64,000 nt of DNA from Balneolaceae bacterium. GTDB lineage: Bacteria > Bacteroidota > Rhodothermia > Balneolales > Balneolaceae. Numbering within the stretch: the first letter of the stretch is position 1; each line of letters starts with the position of its first letter. The notes beneath the pieces were generated by a model. That model saw only the letters and a program-made list of their open reading frames with translations. It was not told the DNA's origin and made no database searches. Positions 45,091 to 54,168 of the stretch are shown in pieces. The stretch is taken from NCBI GenBank assembly GCA_017640665.1, contig JAEPQE010000001.1, positions 1,381,262-1,445,261 of the forward strand, written 5' to 3'. Both the position numbers and the translations under genes were made by a program.

Positions 45091-48000
45091 TTGCCAATTA
45101 CACAAACATTAGCAGTAACGAACGACTTTAAAAGCATTGGAATCTCCCTTGCTTCTGCTGAAACTATATTATCACGTTCTCATGGTGAAGTATTAACACC
45201 AGAGACCATCAACTACAGAACCTTTAAGCCAGAGATGGACGGTCTTTTCTGTGAAAAGATTTTCGGACCGGTTAAGGATTACGAATGCCATTGCGGTAAA
45301 TACAAGCGTATCCGTTATAAAGGGATCATCTGTGACCGTTGTGGTGTTGAAGTAACCAGAAAAGCAGTTCGCCGCGAGCGAATGGGGCACATCACCTTAA
45401 CGGTGCCTGTGGTTCATATCTGGTATTTCAAATCTCTGCCAAACAAAATCGCTTACCTTCTTGGTCTTTCTTCAAAGAACCTTGATCGTATCGTGTATTA
45501 TGAGACTTTTGTAATCATTAATCCGGGTCTTGCTCGTGATCTTGGTTACGCGAAAGGTGATCTGATTTCGGAAGAAGAGAAGTATGACATCTTTGATCAA
45601 CTTCCGGAAGACAACTTTGATCTTGATGATGACGATGATGACAAATTCATCGTGAAGGAAGGAGCAGACGCACTTGCCTCCATGCTTGCTGACCTTGATC
45701 TGGACGAACTTGCATACCAATTACGTTATGAAGTGAAGCATGAAACTTCGCAGATGCGTAAGAAAAAGAAATTGAAACGACTTCAGGTAATTGAGTCTTT
45801 CCGTGCAGCGGCAAAGCATACTGAAAACCGCCCTGAGTGGATGTGCCAAAGTGTGATTCCTGTAATTCCACCGGAATTACGTCCACTTGTACCTCTTGAA
45901 GGTGGTCGATTTGCGACTTCGGATTTAAATGACTTATACCGTCGTGTAATTATCAGAAACAACCGTCTTAAGAGACTGATTGACATCAAAGCTCCTGATG
46001 TAATTCTCCGTAACGAGAAACGCATGCTACAGGAAGCTGTTGACTCTCTCTACGACAACTCCAGAAAATCTAACGCAGTACGAAACAACAACCGTCCTCT
46101 TAAATCACTTTCAGACATGCTGAAAGGAAAGAGTGGTCGTTTCCGTCAAAACCTTCTTGGTAAGCGTGTTGATTATTCCGGACGTTCTGTAATTGTGGTA
46201 GGACCTGAGCTCAAAATGCATGAGTGTGGTCTTCCAAAAGAAATGGCGGTTGAGCTGTACAAGCCATTTATCATTCGTCGTTTGATTGAGCGCGGGTATG
46301 TAAAAACCGTGAAAAGCGCGAAGAAAGTAGTTGATCGCAGAGACGCTGTAGTTTGGGAGGTTCTCGAAAATGTAATTGATGGACACCCGGTAATGCTAAA
46401 CCGTGCTCCAACACTTCACCGTTTAGGTATTCAGGCATTTCAGCCGGTACTTATCGAAGAGAAAGCGATTCGCCTCCATCCATTAGCATGTACAGCGTTC
46501 AACGCTGACTTTGATGGTGACCAGATGGCGGTTCACTTACCACTGAGCCATGACGCGGTACTTGAAGCTTCTGTATTGATGCTTGGTTCACACAACATTA
46601 TGAGCCCTGCAAGTGGTGGACCGATTGCGGTTCCTTCTCAGGACATGATTTTGGGTCTGTACTATCTCACAAAGCCAAGAAGTGGACAGCGTGGAGAAGG
46701 AAAGACTTTTGCATCAGCCGACGAAGTAATTATTGCATTCGATCAGGATCGTATTGATGTTCACACAAAGATTAACGTTCGGATTGACACCAAAAATGAA
46801 GAAGGTGAAACCGTTTCTGAAGTAGTTAAGACTTCAACAGGACGCGTGATCTTTAATGCGATTGTTCCTGAAGAAATGGGCTTCATCAACAAAACACTTG
46901 GTAAGAAAGAGCTTCGTGTGTTGATCGGTGATATCCATGGAAAATGTGGAACAGCCAGAACAGCTACTTTCCTTGATGATATGAAGAAGATTGGATATGA
47001 AAACGCTACCCTTGGTGGTCTTTCATTCTCTCTCGAAGACATTATCATCCCGGATGCTAAAGCGAATTTAATTACCGGAGCCAAAGATGAAGTGACTGAT
47101 ATTCAAGGTCGCTACGAAATGGGCTTCATTACTGATAATGAGCGATACAATCAGGTTATTGATAAGTGGACAAGTACCACAAACCGTGTATCTGAAACCT
47201 TATTCCAGGCATTAGCTGATGATCGCGAAGGATTTAACCCTGTGTTCATGATGGCCGACTCTGGCGCGAGAGGCTCGAAAGAGCAGATTCGCCAGTTAGG
47301 TGGTATGCGTGGATTGATGGCGAAGCCTCAAAAAAGCTCCATGCAACAAGGAAACGAGGTTATCGAAAACCCGATTCTTTCATCATTCAAAGAAGGATTG
47401 ACGGTACTTGAGTACTTCATCTCTACACACGGTGCTCGTAAAGGTCTTGCTGATACGGCTCTTAAAACTGCCGATGCAGGTTACCTGACTCGTCGACTTG
47501 TTGATGTTTCTCAGGATGTAATTATTACAGAAGAAGATTGTGGTACTCTCCGTGGTATTAAGATGTCTGCATTGAAAGACAACGAGGATATCATCGAGCG
47601 GCTGGAAGATCGTATTATCGGTCGTTACTCTCTGTATGATGTAGTTGATCCTATTTCTGATGAGACGATTTGTGAAGCAAATCAAATGATTGATGAAGAA
47701 GTTGCAAAGAAGATTGCAGAAACTTCCATCGAAGAAGTAGATATCCGTTCTGTACTTACCTGTGAAACCGGACGCGGTGTATGTGCCAAATGTTATGGCC
47801 GTGACCTTGCCCGTGGAACTGTAGTGGAGAAAGGGGAAGCAGTAGGTGTTATCGCAGCTCAGTCTATTGGTGAGCCGGGTACTCAGCTTACACTTCGTAC
47901 TTTCCACGTTGGTGGTACGGCTTCCCGTCTTGAGGCGGACTCACAACACAAAGCGAAATTCGACGGTAAAGTTGAATTCGAAAATGTACGTGTGGTTGTG

Positions 48001-49398
48001 TATGATGATGGTGAAGAAGAACATAATGTTGTTCTTAGCCGTGCGGGTGAATTGAAGATTGTAGATGATGAAGGCAAAGTACTTATCAGCTACAATGTGC
48101 CGTATGGTTGTGAAATGATGGTTGAAGAAGGTGATATGGTGCCAAAAGGAGCTCAGCTCTGTAAGTGGGATCCATACAACGCACTGATCTTCTCAGAAAT
48201 TGAAGGTACCCTTGAGTACAAGGATATTATCGAAGGAATCACCTTTACCGATGATACCGATGCTCAAACTGGTCACCGCGAAAAAGTAATTGTAGATTCG
48301 AAAGATCGTTCACTTGTTCCAACACTTGTTGTGAAAGGGAAAGGCGACATCTTAAGAGAAAGTACGCTCCCTGTAGACACACATATTACCGTTGAAGATG
48401 GTGAAAAGGTTGCTTCAGGACAGGTAATCGCTAAGATTCCACGTGCTACTTCAAAATCGAAAGATATTACTGCGGGTCTTCCGCGTGTTACTGAGCTCTT
48501 TGAGGCTCGTTCACCAAGCGATCCGGCTGCAGTATCTGAGATTGATGGTATCGTGGAAATGGGTGGAAGAAAGAGAGGTTCTCAGGAGGTAATCGTTAAG
48601 TCTAAAGACGGTACTGACGAGAAGAAATACCTCATTTCCCTAAGCAAGCACATTCTTGTTCAGTCTAACGATTTCGTTAGAGCAGGACAGCCGCTTTCTG
48701 ATGGAACCATTCCGGCACAGGATATCCTGAATATCCTCGGACCTTATGCGGTACAATCGTATCTGGTGAATGAGATCCAGGAGGTATACCGACTTCAGGG
48801 TGTGAAAATTAACGATAAGCATATTGAGGTTATCGTGAGCACCATGATGCAGAAAGTAGAAATCACTGATCCGGGCGACACCATGTTCCTTGAAGGCGAT
48901 AAAGTAGATCGTTTTGAAGTGAATGTTCGCAACGATGAGTTGATTGGTAAATTTGTGATTACTGATGCTGGTGGAAGTGAGCTTAAGAAAGGTACCATTC
49001 TTGATCGACGTGAAGTACGAGACGTTAACAACACATTGATCAAAGAAGGAAAAGATGAGCTTCAGACACGAGAAGCAGAACCGGCAATTTCTAAGCCGAT
49101 TCTTCTAGGTATTACAAGAGCTGCACTTTCTACTGAAAGTTGGTTATCGGCCGCATCTTTTCAGGAGACAACTAAAGTTCTTACTCAGGCTTCTATCGAA
49201 GCTAAGAAAGACTGGCTACGTGGACTTAAAGAAAACGTGGTTGTTGGTCATAAGGTGCCTGCAGGTACTGGTCTTCGAGAGTACAACGATATTATTGTTG
49301 GCTCTAAAAGAGACATGGAAGAAGGCGACGAAGAAATCGCAAAAGTATTCGAAGCCCTTGGTGGAGAAGATGCAGAAACAGTAGAAGGGGAAGAATAA
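45091..49398 (+). CDS. rpoC: DNA-directed RNA polymerase subunit beta' (TTG start)
   Basis: A 1435-residue beta' subunit. The N-terminal zinc site is in [20 protein letters not shown], the catalytic motif in [16 protein letters not shown], and the second zinc site in [19 protein letters not shown]. The clamp and bridge regions are intact. It starts with TTG after GGAGG at 45078-45082. An acidic C-terminal tail ([19 protein letters not shown]) is present. The gene ends at a strong terminator, closing the tRNA-to-rpoC block. Confidence 0.97.
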   Translation: MPITQTLAVTNDFKSIGISLASAETILSRSHGEVLTPETINYRTFKPEMDGLFCEKIFGPVKDYECHCGKYKRIRYKGIICDRCGVEVTRKAVRRERMGHITLTVPVVHIWYFKSLPNKIAYLLGLSSKNLDRIVYYETFVIINPGLARDLGYAKGDLISEEEKYDIFDQLPEDNFDLDDDDDDKFIVKEGADALASMLADLDLDELAYQLRYEVKHETSQMRKKKKLKRLQVIESFRAAAKHTENRPEWMCQSVIPVIPPELRPLVPLEGGRFATSDLNDLYRRVIIRNNRLKRLIDIKAPDVILRNEKRMLQEAVDSLYDNSRKSNAVRNNNRPLKSLSDMLKGKSGRFRQNLLGKRVDYSGRSVIVVGPELKMHECGLPKEMAVELYKPFIIRRLIERGYVKTVKSAKKVVDRRDAVVWEVLENVIDGHPVMLNRAPTLHRLGIQAFQPVLIEEKAIRLHPLACTAFNADFDGDQMAVHLPLSHDAVLEASVLMLGSHNIMSPASGGPIAVPSQDMILGLYYLTKPRSGQRGEGKTFASADEVIIAFDQDRIDVHTKINVRIDTKNEEGETVSEVVKTSTGRVIFNAIVPEEMGFINKTLGKKELRVLIGDIHGKCGTARTATFLDDMKKIGYENATLGGLSFSLEDIIIPDAKANLITGAKDEVTDIQGRYEMGFITDNERYNQVIDKWTSTTNRVSETLFQALADDREGFNPVFMMADSGARGSKEQIRQLGGMRGLMAKPQKSSMQQGNEVIENPILSSFKEGLTVLEYFISTHGARKGLADTALKTADAGYLTRRLVDVSQDVIITEEDCGTLRGIKMSALKDNEDIIERLEDRIIGRYSLYDVVDPISDETICEANQMIDEEVAKKIAETSIEEVDIRSVLTCETGRGVCAKCYGRDLARGTVVEKGEAVGVIAAQSIGEPGTQLTLRTFHVGGTASRLEADSQHKAKFDGKVEFENVRVVVYDDGEEEHNVVLSRAGELKIVDDEGKVLISYNVPYGCEMMVEEGDMVPKGAQLCKWDPYNALIFSEIEGTLEYKDIIEGITFTDDTDAQTGHREKVIVDSKDRSLVPTLVVKGKGDILRESTLPVDTHITVEDGEKVASGQVIAKIPRATSKSKDITAGLPRVTELFEARSPSDPAAVSEIDGIVEMGGRKRGSQEVIVKSKDGTDEKKYLISLSKHILVQSNDFVRAGQPLSDGTIPAQDILNILGPYAVQSYLVNEIQEVYRLQGVKINDKHIEVIVSTMMQKVEITDPGDTMFLEGDKVDRFEVNVRNDELIGKFVITDAGGSELKKGTILDRREVRDVNNTLIKEGKDELQTREAEPAISKPILLGITRAALSTESWLSAASFQETTKVLTQASIEAKKDWLRGLKENVVVGHKVPAGTGLREYNDIIVGSKRDMEEGDEEIAKVFEALGGEDAETVEGEE

Positions 49399-49424
49399 GC
49401 CTGAAACTGATTATTAATTTGAAA

Positions 49425-49456
49425 AGCCATCTTGTAAATTCAAGATGGCTTTTTTT
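49425..49456 (+). terminator. Rho-independent terminator after rpoC
   Basis: A perfect 10-bp stem (AGCCATCTTG, 49425-49434, with CAAGATGGCT, 49441-49450), a 6-nt loop, and a run of T at 49450-49456. Confidence 0.95.
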
Positions 49457-49475
49457 ATAGCCGCGATTTAAAATG

Positions 49476-49495
49476 TAAATCAAAACATGTTTACT
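49476..49495 (+). promoter_or_regulatory. Dyad upstream of the GH30 gene
   Basis: Perfect palindrome AAACATGTTT (49483-49492) inside outer arms GTAAA and TTTAC. It lies about 40 bp before the GTG. It could be an operator but has no AGCGCT core like the sites upstream of the CBM gene. Confidence 0.3.
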
Positions 49496-49531
49496 TATTT
49501 TGTTTGAATTAACCATAATGAAAGTCTCTCT

Positions 49532-50938
49532 GTGAAAGCTTTAAAAACGATCTTATTCTTAGCATTATTTATATGGTTTATTAACTGCAAGTCTGCCAAT
49601 ACTAATGTTTCAGAAAAAAATATGATGTGGTTGACTACAGCAAATCAAGAAGTGCTATTTGAAAAGATTGAGGGAGGTATTTCTCCTGCTAGTACAGGCG
49701 CTGACGACCCGTTAATAGAAGTAAATACGAGTATTACCTATCAGGAAATAGACGGTTATGGTTTTTCATTAACCGGCGGTAGTGCTATCCACATTAATGG
49801 AATGGAAGACTCTGAAAGGGAGAAACTATTAAAAGAACTCTTTGGAACCGCAGATGGGGAAATAGGAATAAGTTATTTGCGGGTCAGCATTGGTGCTTCT
49901 GATCTCGATCCTGAACCGTTTTCCTATAATGATTTACCGCAAGGTGAGACAGATATGGATTTGAATAATTTCAGTATAGAGCGAGATCAGAATAATTTAA
50001 TTCCGGTGCTCAAAGAGATCCTTGCAATTAATCCTAAATTGAAAATCATGGGTTCATCTTGGTCTCCTCCTGTATGGATGAAGACAAATAACTCAACTAT
50101 TGGCGGTAGATTAAGAACAGAATATTATGATGTATATGCTAACTATTTTGTTAAGTATATCAAAGCAATGGAAGAAGAAGGAATCTCAATTGAGGCAATA
50201 ACCGTACAAAATGAGCCGGAGCACGGGGGGAATAATCCTAGTATGGTAATGACTAGCGAAGAACAAAAAGTATTCATTAAAAACCACTTAGGGCCAAAAT
50301 TTGCGGAAGAAAATATCGACACAAAAATAATTATCTGGGACCATAACGCTGATAACCCTGATTACCCGATTAGCATTCTAAACGATCCTGATGCAAATAA
50401 GTACATTAACGGTTCCGCGTTTCATTTATATGCGGGAGAAATCACTTCGTTAAGTGAAGTACATAATGCACACCCTGATAAAAATATCTACTTTACAGAG
50501 CAATGGATTGGTGCGCCGGGAAATTTTAGTCAAGATTTGGCATGGCATACCAGAAACCTGATTGTGGGGGCTACAAGAAATTGGAGTAAAACCATATTAC
50601 AATGGAATCTCGCTTCTGATGCCAATCAAGAACCACATACGGTTGGGGGTTGCGACAGTTGTTTAGGTGGAGTTACTATAGAAGGCAATTTAGTGACAAG
50701 AAACCCTGGATATTATATAATCGCTCATGCCTCAAAATTTGTAAGACCTGGTTCAATAAGGGTAGATTCTTCTTACCCCGAAGACTTACCAAATGTGGCC
50801 TTCACTACCCCTGAAGATGAACTAGTATTAATTATATTAAACGATTCATCAAATAATAAAAAAGTTAATCTTTCTGCTGACGGTGAAACGTATTCGGTCA
50901 CTCTTCCGAAAGGTGCTGTTACAACACTCGTTCTATAA
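49532..50938 (+). CDS. GH30-family glycoside hydrolase, lipoprotein (GTG start)
   Basis: A 468-residue enzyme. The leader MKALKTILFLALFIWFINCKS ends in a lipobox with Cys, so it is lipid-anchored. The (beta/alpha)8 body has the GH30 features GYGFSLTGGSAIHI, SSWSPPVWMKTNN, acid/base Glu228 in TVQNEPEHGG and nucleophile Glu323 in YFTEQWIG. A beta side domain ends the protein. Family members are retaining glucosylceramidases, beta-1,6-glucanases or related; beta-1,6-glucanase fits best, by inference. The GTG is the only start that yields the signal peptide. It is 133 bp after rpoC, past the terminator, and one base ahead of the next start. Confidence 0.9.
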   Translation: MKALKTILFLALFIWFINCKSANTNVSEKNMMWLTTANQEVLFEKIEGGISPASTGADDPLIEVNTSITYQEIDGYGFSLTGGSAIHINGMEDSEREKLLKELFGTADGEIGISYLRVSIGASDLDPEPFSYNDLPQGETDMDLNNFSIERDQNNLIPVLKEILAINPKLKIMGSSWSPPVWMKTNNSTIGGRLRTEYYDVYANYFVKYIKAMEEEGISIEAITVQNEPEHGGNNPSMVMTSEEQKVFIKNHLGPKFAEENIDTKIIIWDHNADNPDYPISILNDPDANKYINGSAFHLYAGEITSLSEVHNAHPDKNIYFTEQWIGAPGNFSQDLAWHTRNLIVGATRNWSKTILQWNLASDANQEPHTVGGCDSCLGGVTIEGNLVTRNPGYYIIAHASKFVRPGSIRVDSSYPEDLPNVAFTTPEDELVLIILNDSSNNKKVNLSADGETYSVTLPKGAVTTLVL

Positions 50939-50939
50939 T

Positions 50940-52748
50940 ATGGAAGCTTCAGCCAATAAGAGCATGTCATTAACATCTTCTAAAAAAATTATCTTTTGGG
51001 GAATAACAATTTTATTTCCCTTTCTTTTTCTCTTACTAGTAGAGGTAGGACTTAGAATAGGTGGTTATAATGAAGAAGCTCAGGAATTATTTATTGAAGC
51101 TCCAAGTGATTCTAATTTTTTGGTTACAAACTCTTCATTTATTGGAAGGTACTTTCCCGCATTCACACCTACTGTAGCGCCCAATCCTTTTAGGAAAGAA
51201 AAGAAACCCAATACCTTTAGAGTATTTGTGTTCGGCGGGTCGTCAGCTCAGGGTTTTCCTTATAATTTCTACTATAGCTTTGCTGAACAATTAGAACAAA
51301 AGTTGCTACTTAATACAGAAGGTTTAACTGTTGAAGTGATCAATCTAGGGATGACAGCAGTGAACAGTTACGTGATTAGGGATTTATCATATAGAACATT
51401 GCCATATCAGCCAGATGCAATATTAATCTATGCCGGTCACAATGAATACTATGGTTCATTTGGGGTCGGGTCAACTCAGTTTGGATTAATGAATAGCAGA
51501 AGACTGAAGCTTTGTATTTTAGGTCTTAAAAATCTAAGGCTTTATCAATATTTAGAGAGTTTATTAAAGCAGAGCCATTCCCCAACTAATGACAGAAGGA
51601 CTTTGATGGCTAAGGTGGTAAAAGAATCAGATATTGCGCTCAAAGGGTCAATTTTCAGGGACGGGGTCGAACAGTTCGAACAAAATATGAATGACGTTCT
51701 GGATTTATATGAAAAAGAGAAAGTCCCTGTTTATTTAAGTACAATTGCTTCAAACCTAAAGGATCAAGCTCCTTTAAGTGATAACCGGGAGGCTATACAA
51801 AAGTTTGAGGAGGCTCAGAGCTTTTATTCGAATAGTGAATATTCTTTGGCATTAGCCAGTTTTATTGAAGCAAAAGAATTAGACGGCATCAGGTTTCGAG
51901 CTCCTGAAAGAGTAAATGAAGCAATTAGGGATTTCGCAAAAACAAGTAACGTTGAGTTGGTGGAAGTTGAGTCTTTGCTCAGGGAAAAGTCGGACAGTAA
52001 AATTGAAGATGCTTCATTGTTTATTGATCACCTGCATCCGAACTCTAAAGGTCATAAACTAATTGCGAGTAAATTTTTTGATCATTTATTGGAATTAGAA
52101 ATAATCAAAGATCATTATCGCCCCACTGATTTTAAGGTGCCTCAGTCAGTAAGTAAATTTGAGGAAACCTATTCAAATACCTCGATTTCTCGTCTTCTTA
52201 TGGGATATCCATTTCAAAAAAACCTGTCACAGGAGGAAGAACTTAGGCGCTTCGATAAAATCTATACCACCTATTTAAAATCATCTTACATAGATTCAAT
52301 TGCTGCTTCAGCGGCTAGAAATCGTCATGTAGTAGCCGAAGCCTTAACGAAAGTCATAAATGAAGGGAGAAATAGAAATGATACACTTACGGTTGTATCT
52401 CATTATTATGAACTCCTAAAGTGGCAATTAAATTCAACAGAGCTAATTGATAAAGGTATTGAGTATACCGTAAACAATAGATCAATTGATAATTATCTTA
52501 TAAACATTCTCTCTCAGATTCTAAATGAAGGTCAATATGACCCCAGATATATGGATGTCCTTTCAGCAGTTTATATCATTAACGGAGAATTAGATAAAGC
52601 AAAATATTGGCTGGATGAAAGTGAGCGTATGGGTTCAAATACACCAATGTTATATTATAATTTGGCACGCTATCATATTTTAAAAGGTGATACTGTAAAA
52701 GCTAGCGGGTATTATAATAGATTTAGACAGTCTCAGCAGTCCAATTAA
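50940..52748 (+). CDS. SGNH/GDSL-type hydrolase with helical C-terminal repeats
   Basis: A 602-residue protein from the ATG at 50940. The frame is open further upstream, inside the GH30 gene, but that part is not expected to be used. A membrane helix lies at about 17-37. The hydrolase part has block I FGGSSAQGFP with Ser101, block III AGHNEYYG with Asn168, and block V DHLHPNSKGH (Asp and His). A helical C-terminal half (about 400-602) with TPR-like pairs (IINGELDKAKYWLDESERM, YYNLARYHILKGDTVKASGYY) is unusual. It may remove acyl groups from glycans or transfer them at the envelope; substrate unknown. It is one base after the GH30 stop (TAAT-ATG), so coupled. Confidence 0.85.
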   Translation: MEASANKSMSLTSSKKIIFWGITILFPFLFLLLVEVGLRIGGYNEEAQELFIEAPSDSNFLVTNSSFIGRYFPAFTPTVAPNPFRKEKKPNTFRVFVFGGSSAQGFPYNFYYSFAEQLEQKLLLNTEGLTVEVINLGMTAVNSYVIRDLSYRTLPYQPDAILIYAGHNEYYGSFGVGSTQFGLMNSRRLKLCILGLKNLRLYQYLESLLKQSHSPTNDRRTLMAKVVKESDIALKGSIFRDGVEQFEQNMNDVLDLYEKEKVPVYLSTIASNLKDQAPLSDNREAIQKFEEAQSFYSNSEYSLALASFIEAKELDGIRFRAPERVNEAIRDFAKTSNVELVEVESLLREKSDSKIEDASLFIDHLHPNSKGHKLIASKFFDHLLELEIIKDHYRPTDFKVPQSVSKFEETYSNTSISRLLMGYPFQKNLSQEEELRRFDKIYTTYLKSSYIDSIAASAARNRHVVAEALTKVINEGRNRNDTLTVVSHYYELLKWQLNSTELIDKGIEYTVNNRSIDNYLINILSQILNEGQYDPRYMDVLSAVYIINGELDKAKYWLDESERMGSNTPMLYYNLARYHILKGDTVKASGYYNRFRQSQQSN

Positions 52749-52829
52749 TTGGGATACGTACTATATATCTGGGAACTTGATATGTGAGTAAATTTCATCT
52801 CATATCAATCCTTAGTATATATAAGAATA

Positions 52830-53843
52830 TTAAGTTGAATTTCTTATCGACAGGGAGACCGGAATAACACTTAAAATTCCGCTATGAGAGGAGGAATTCT
52901 CTGAAACCATTTTTTCGGTAAGAATATTAAGCGTTTTTTTTGCCAGCACTTCATAGTCTGTATGTACCGAAGTAATAGCTGGGTGCAAATAATTACAGAT
53001 CGGTAAATCATCGTAGCCGGCTACTGCTACATCATCTGGTACTTTAAGTCCATTCATTGCTGCTTGCTCGAGAAAACCTAAAGCCATGTAATCGTTACTG
53101 GAAAAAATTGCTCGAGGTTTTTTTCTAAGTGAATTATATGACTCAAACGCCTTTTTCCCTGATTCGAAACTATAATCACCTACAAATTTCCAGATCTGGT
53201 TCATGTCATCTTTTTGATTTATAAAATCTAGGAACCCGTTTTTTCTTAGTAAAGCTTCGTTCTTGTTCATTGGTCCGGTTATTATTCCAACATCCCTATA
53301 TGTTCTGTCATAAAAATGCTTAGCAACAATATATCCACCTCGATAAGAGTCAAAAGTAACGGTGTCAAGAATAGGATTAAACAAAGGGGCTACAGAAAGT
53401 ATGGTGAAATCTTTAGGTGCTGACCTAAGCAGCTCTTCATAGTCTTTGTCCTGGAATAAAGGGAGAAATAAAATTGCTGCGTCTATTGAGTTATAGCTCA
53501 ACTGAGTAATAAAATCGGATAGGTTGTTTTTTTGGGGATCAAAAGAATACAAAGAAATAGTAACATTAAAATCTAATGACGCCTCATTAAAGCCGCAGAA
53601 AAAGGTGGAGTAAAATTCATCTGGATAAAAGTTGGTGATTAATGCGACCTGTATTCTCTTCCTGTAATTATATTTACCGTTTAGTAATCTGGTATTAATT
53701 GGATAATTAATTTCTTGAGCGACTTTAATTGTTAATTCAACATTTTCTGGGCTTGTCTTAGATTCTCCGCGCAAAATCCTCGAAACAGTTGAAACTGAGA
53801 GGCCTGTCTTCTCTGCTATGTCATGTAGTGTTGCTTTAATCAT
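52830..53843 (-). CDS. LacI-family transcriptional regulator
   Basis: A 337-residue regulator. The helix-turn-helix is TLHDIAEKTGLSVSTVSRILRG (here residues about 5-26) with hinge helix following. The ligand domain is of the sugar-binding PBP-I type with SYRGGYIVAKHFYDRTYRD and ALGFLEQAAMNGLKVPDDVAVAGYDD, ending in SVIPVSLSIRNS. The gene is convergent with the SGNH gene and divergent from the CBM protein gene, across the 325-bp gap with AGCGCT sites. It probably controls the adjacent glycan genes in response to an oligosaccharide. Confidence 0.94.
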   Translation of the reverse strand: MIKATLHDIAEKTGLSVSTVSRILRGESKTSPENVELTIKVAQEINYPINTRLLNGKYNYRKRIQVALITNFYPDEFYSTFFCGFNEASLDFNVTISLYSFDPQKNNLSDFITQLSYNSIDAAILFLPLFQDKDYEELLRSAPKDFTILSVAPLFNPILDTVTFDSYRGGYIVAKHFYDRTYRDVGIITGPMNKNEALLRKNGFLDFINQKDDMNQIWKFVGDYSFESGKKAFESYNSLRKKPRAIFSSNDYMALGFLEQAAMNGLKVPDDVAVAGYDDLPICNYLHPAITSVHTDYEVLAKKTLNILTEKMVSENSSSHSGILSVIPVSLSIRNST

Positions 53844-53906
53844 ATAGAATAATAACCAAATTCATGATAAAATTTCTAAAAAATAGGAGAAAAGTTGCCC
53901 AATTCA

Positions 53907-53968
53907 GGAAGCGCTTTCAGGTATCTTTATTAGATAGGTTAACTATTTTAGTACTGGTAGCGCTTTTC
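53907..53968. promoter_or_regulatory. Two LacI-type operator candidates
   Basis: GGAAGCGCTTTC (53907-53918) and GGTAGCGCTTTTC (53956-53968) share the AGCGCTT core, whose central CG is typical of LacI-family operators. Their centres are 49 bp apart. They lie next to the lacI-like gene in the 325-bp gap. Binding by that regulator is inference. Confidence 0.55.
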
Positions 53969-53997
53969 TACTTAAAAAAATAATCCATAGCATGTCC

Positions 53998-54037
53998 GTG
54001 AGAAAATTTCTCACAAAAGCTGAAAATTTTAGCTTTT
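53998..54037 (+). promoter_or_regulatory. Two adjacent AT-rich dyads in the control region
   Basis: A perfect 8-bp inverted repeat GTGAGAAAATTTCTCAC (53998-54014) is followed at once by AAAAGCT / AGCTTTT arms (54015-54037) around AAAATTTT, then TTATT. The second looks like a weak terminator. Both lie about 130-170 bp before the CBM gene. They may be operators or leader attenuators. Confidence 0.45.
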
Positions 54038-54168
54038 TATTGTTGTTTCTTTGGAAGGGTTTCTATAAAATGGGTATTAATGGTAATTCAGATTGGATTT
54101 GTATTAAATCAGCATTTTCATAACGTTAAAAGACCATTAATAAATTTTTAATAAACTTAGGATAAAAC

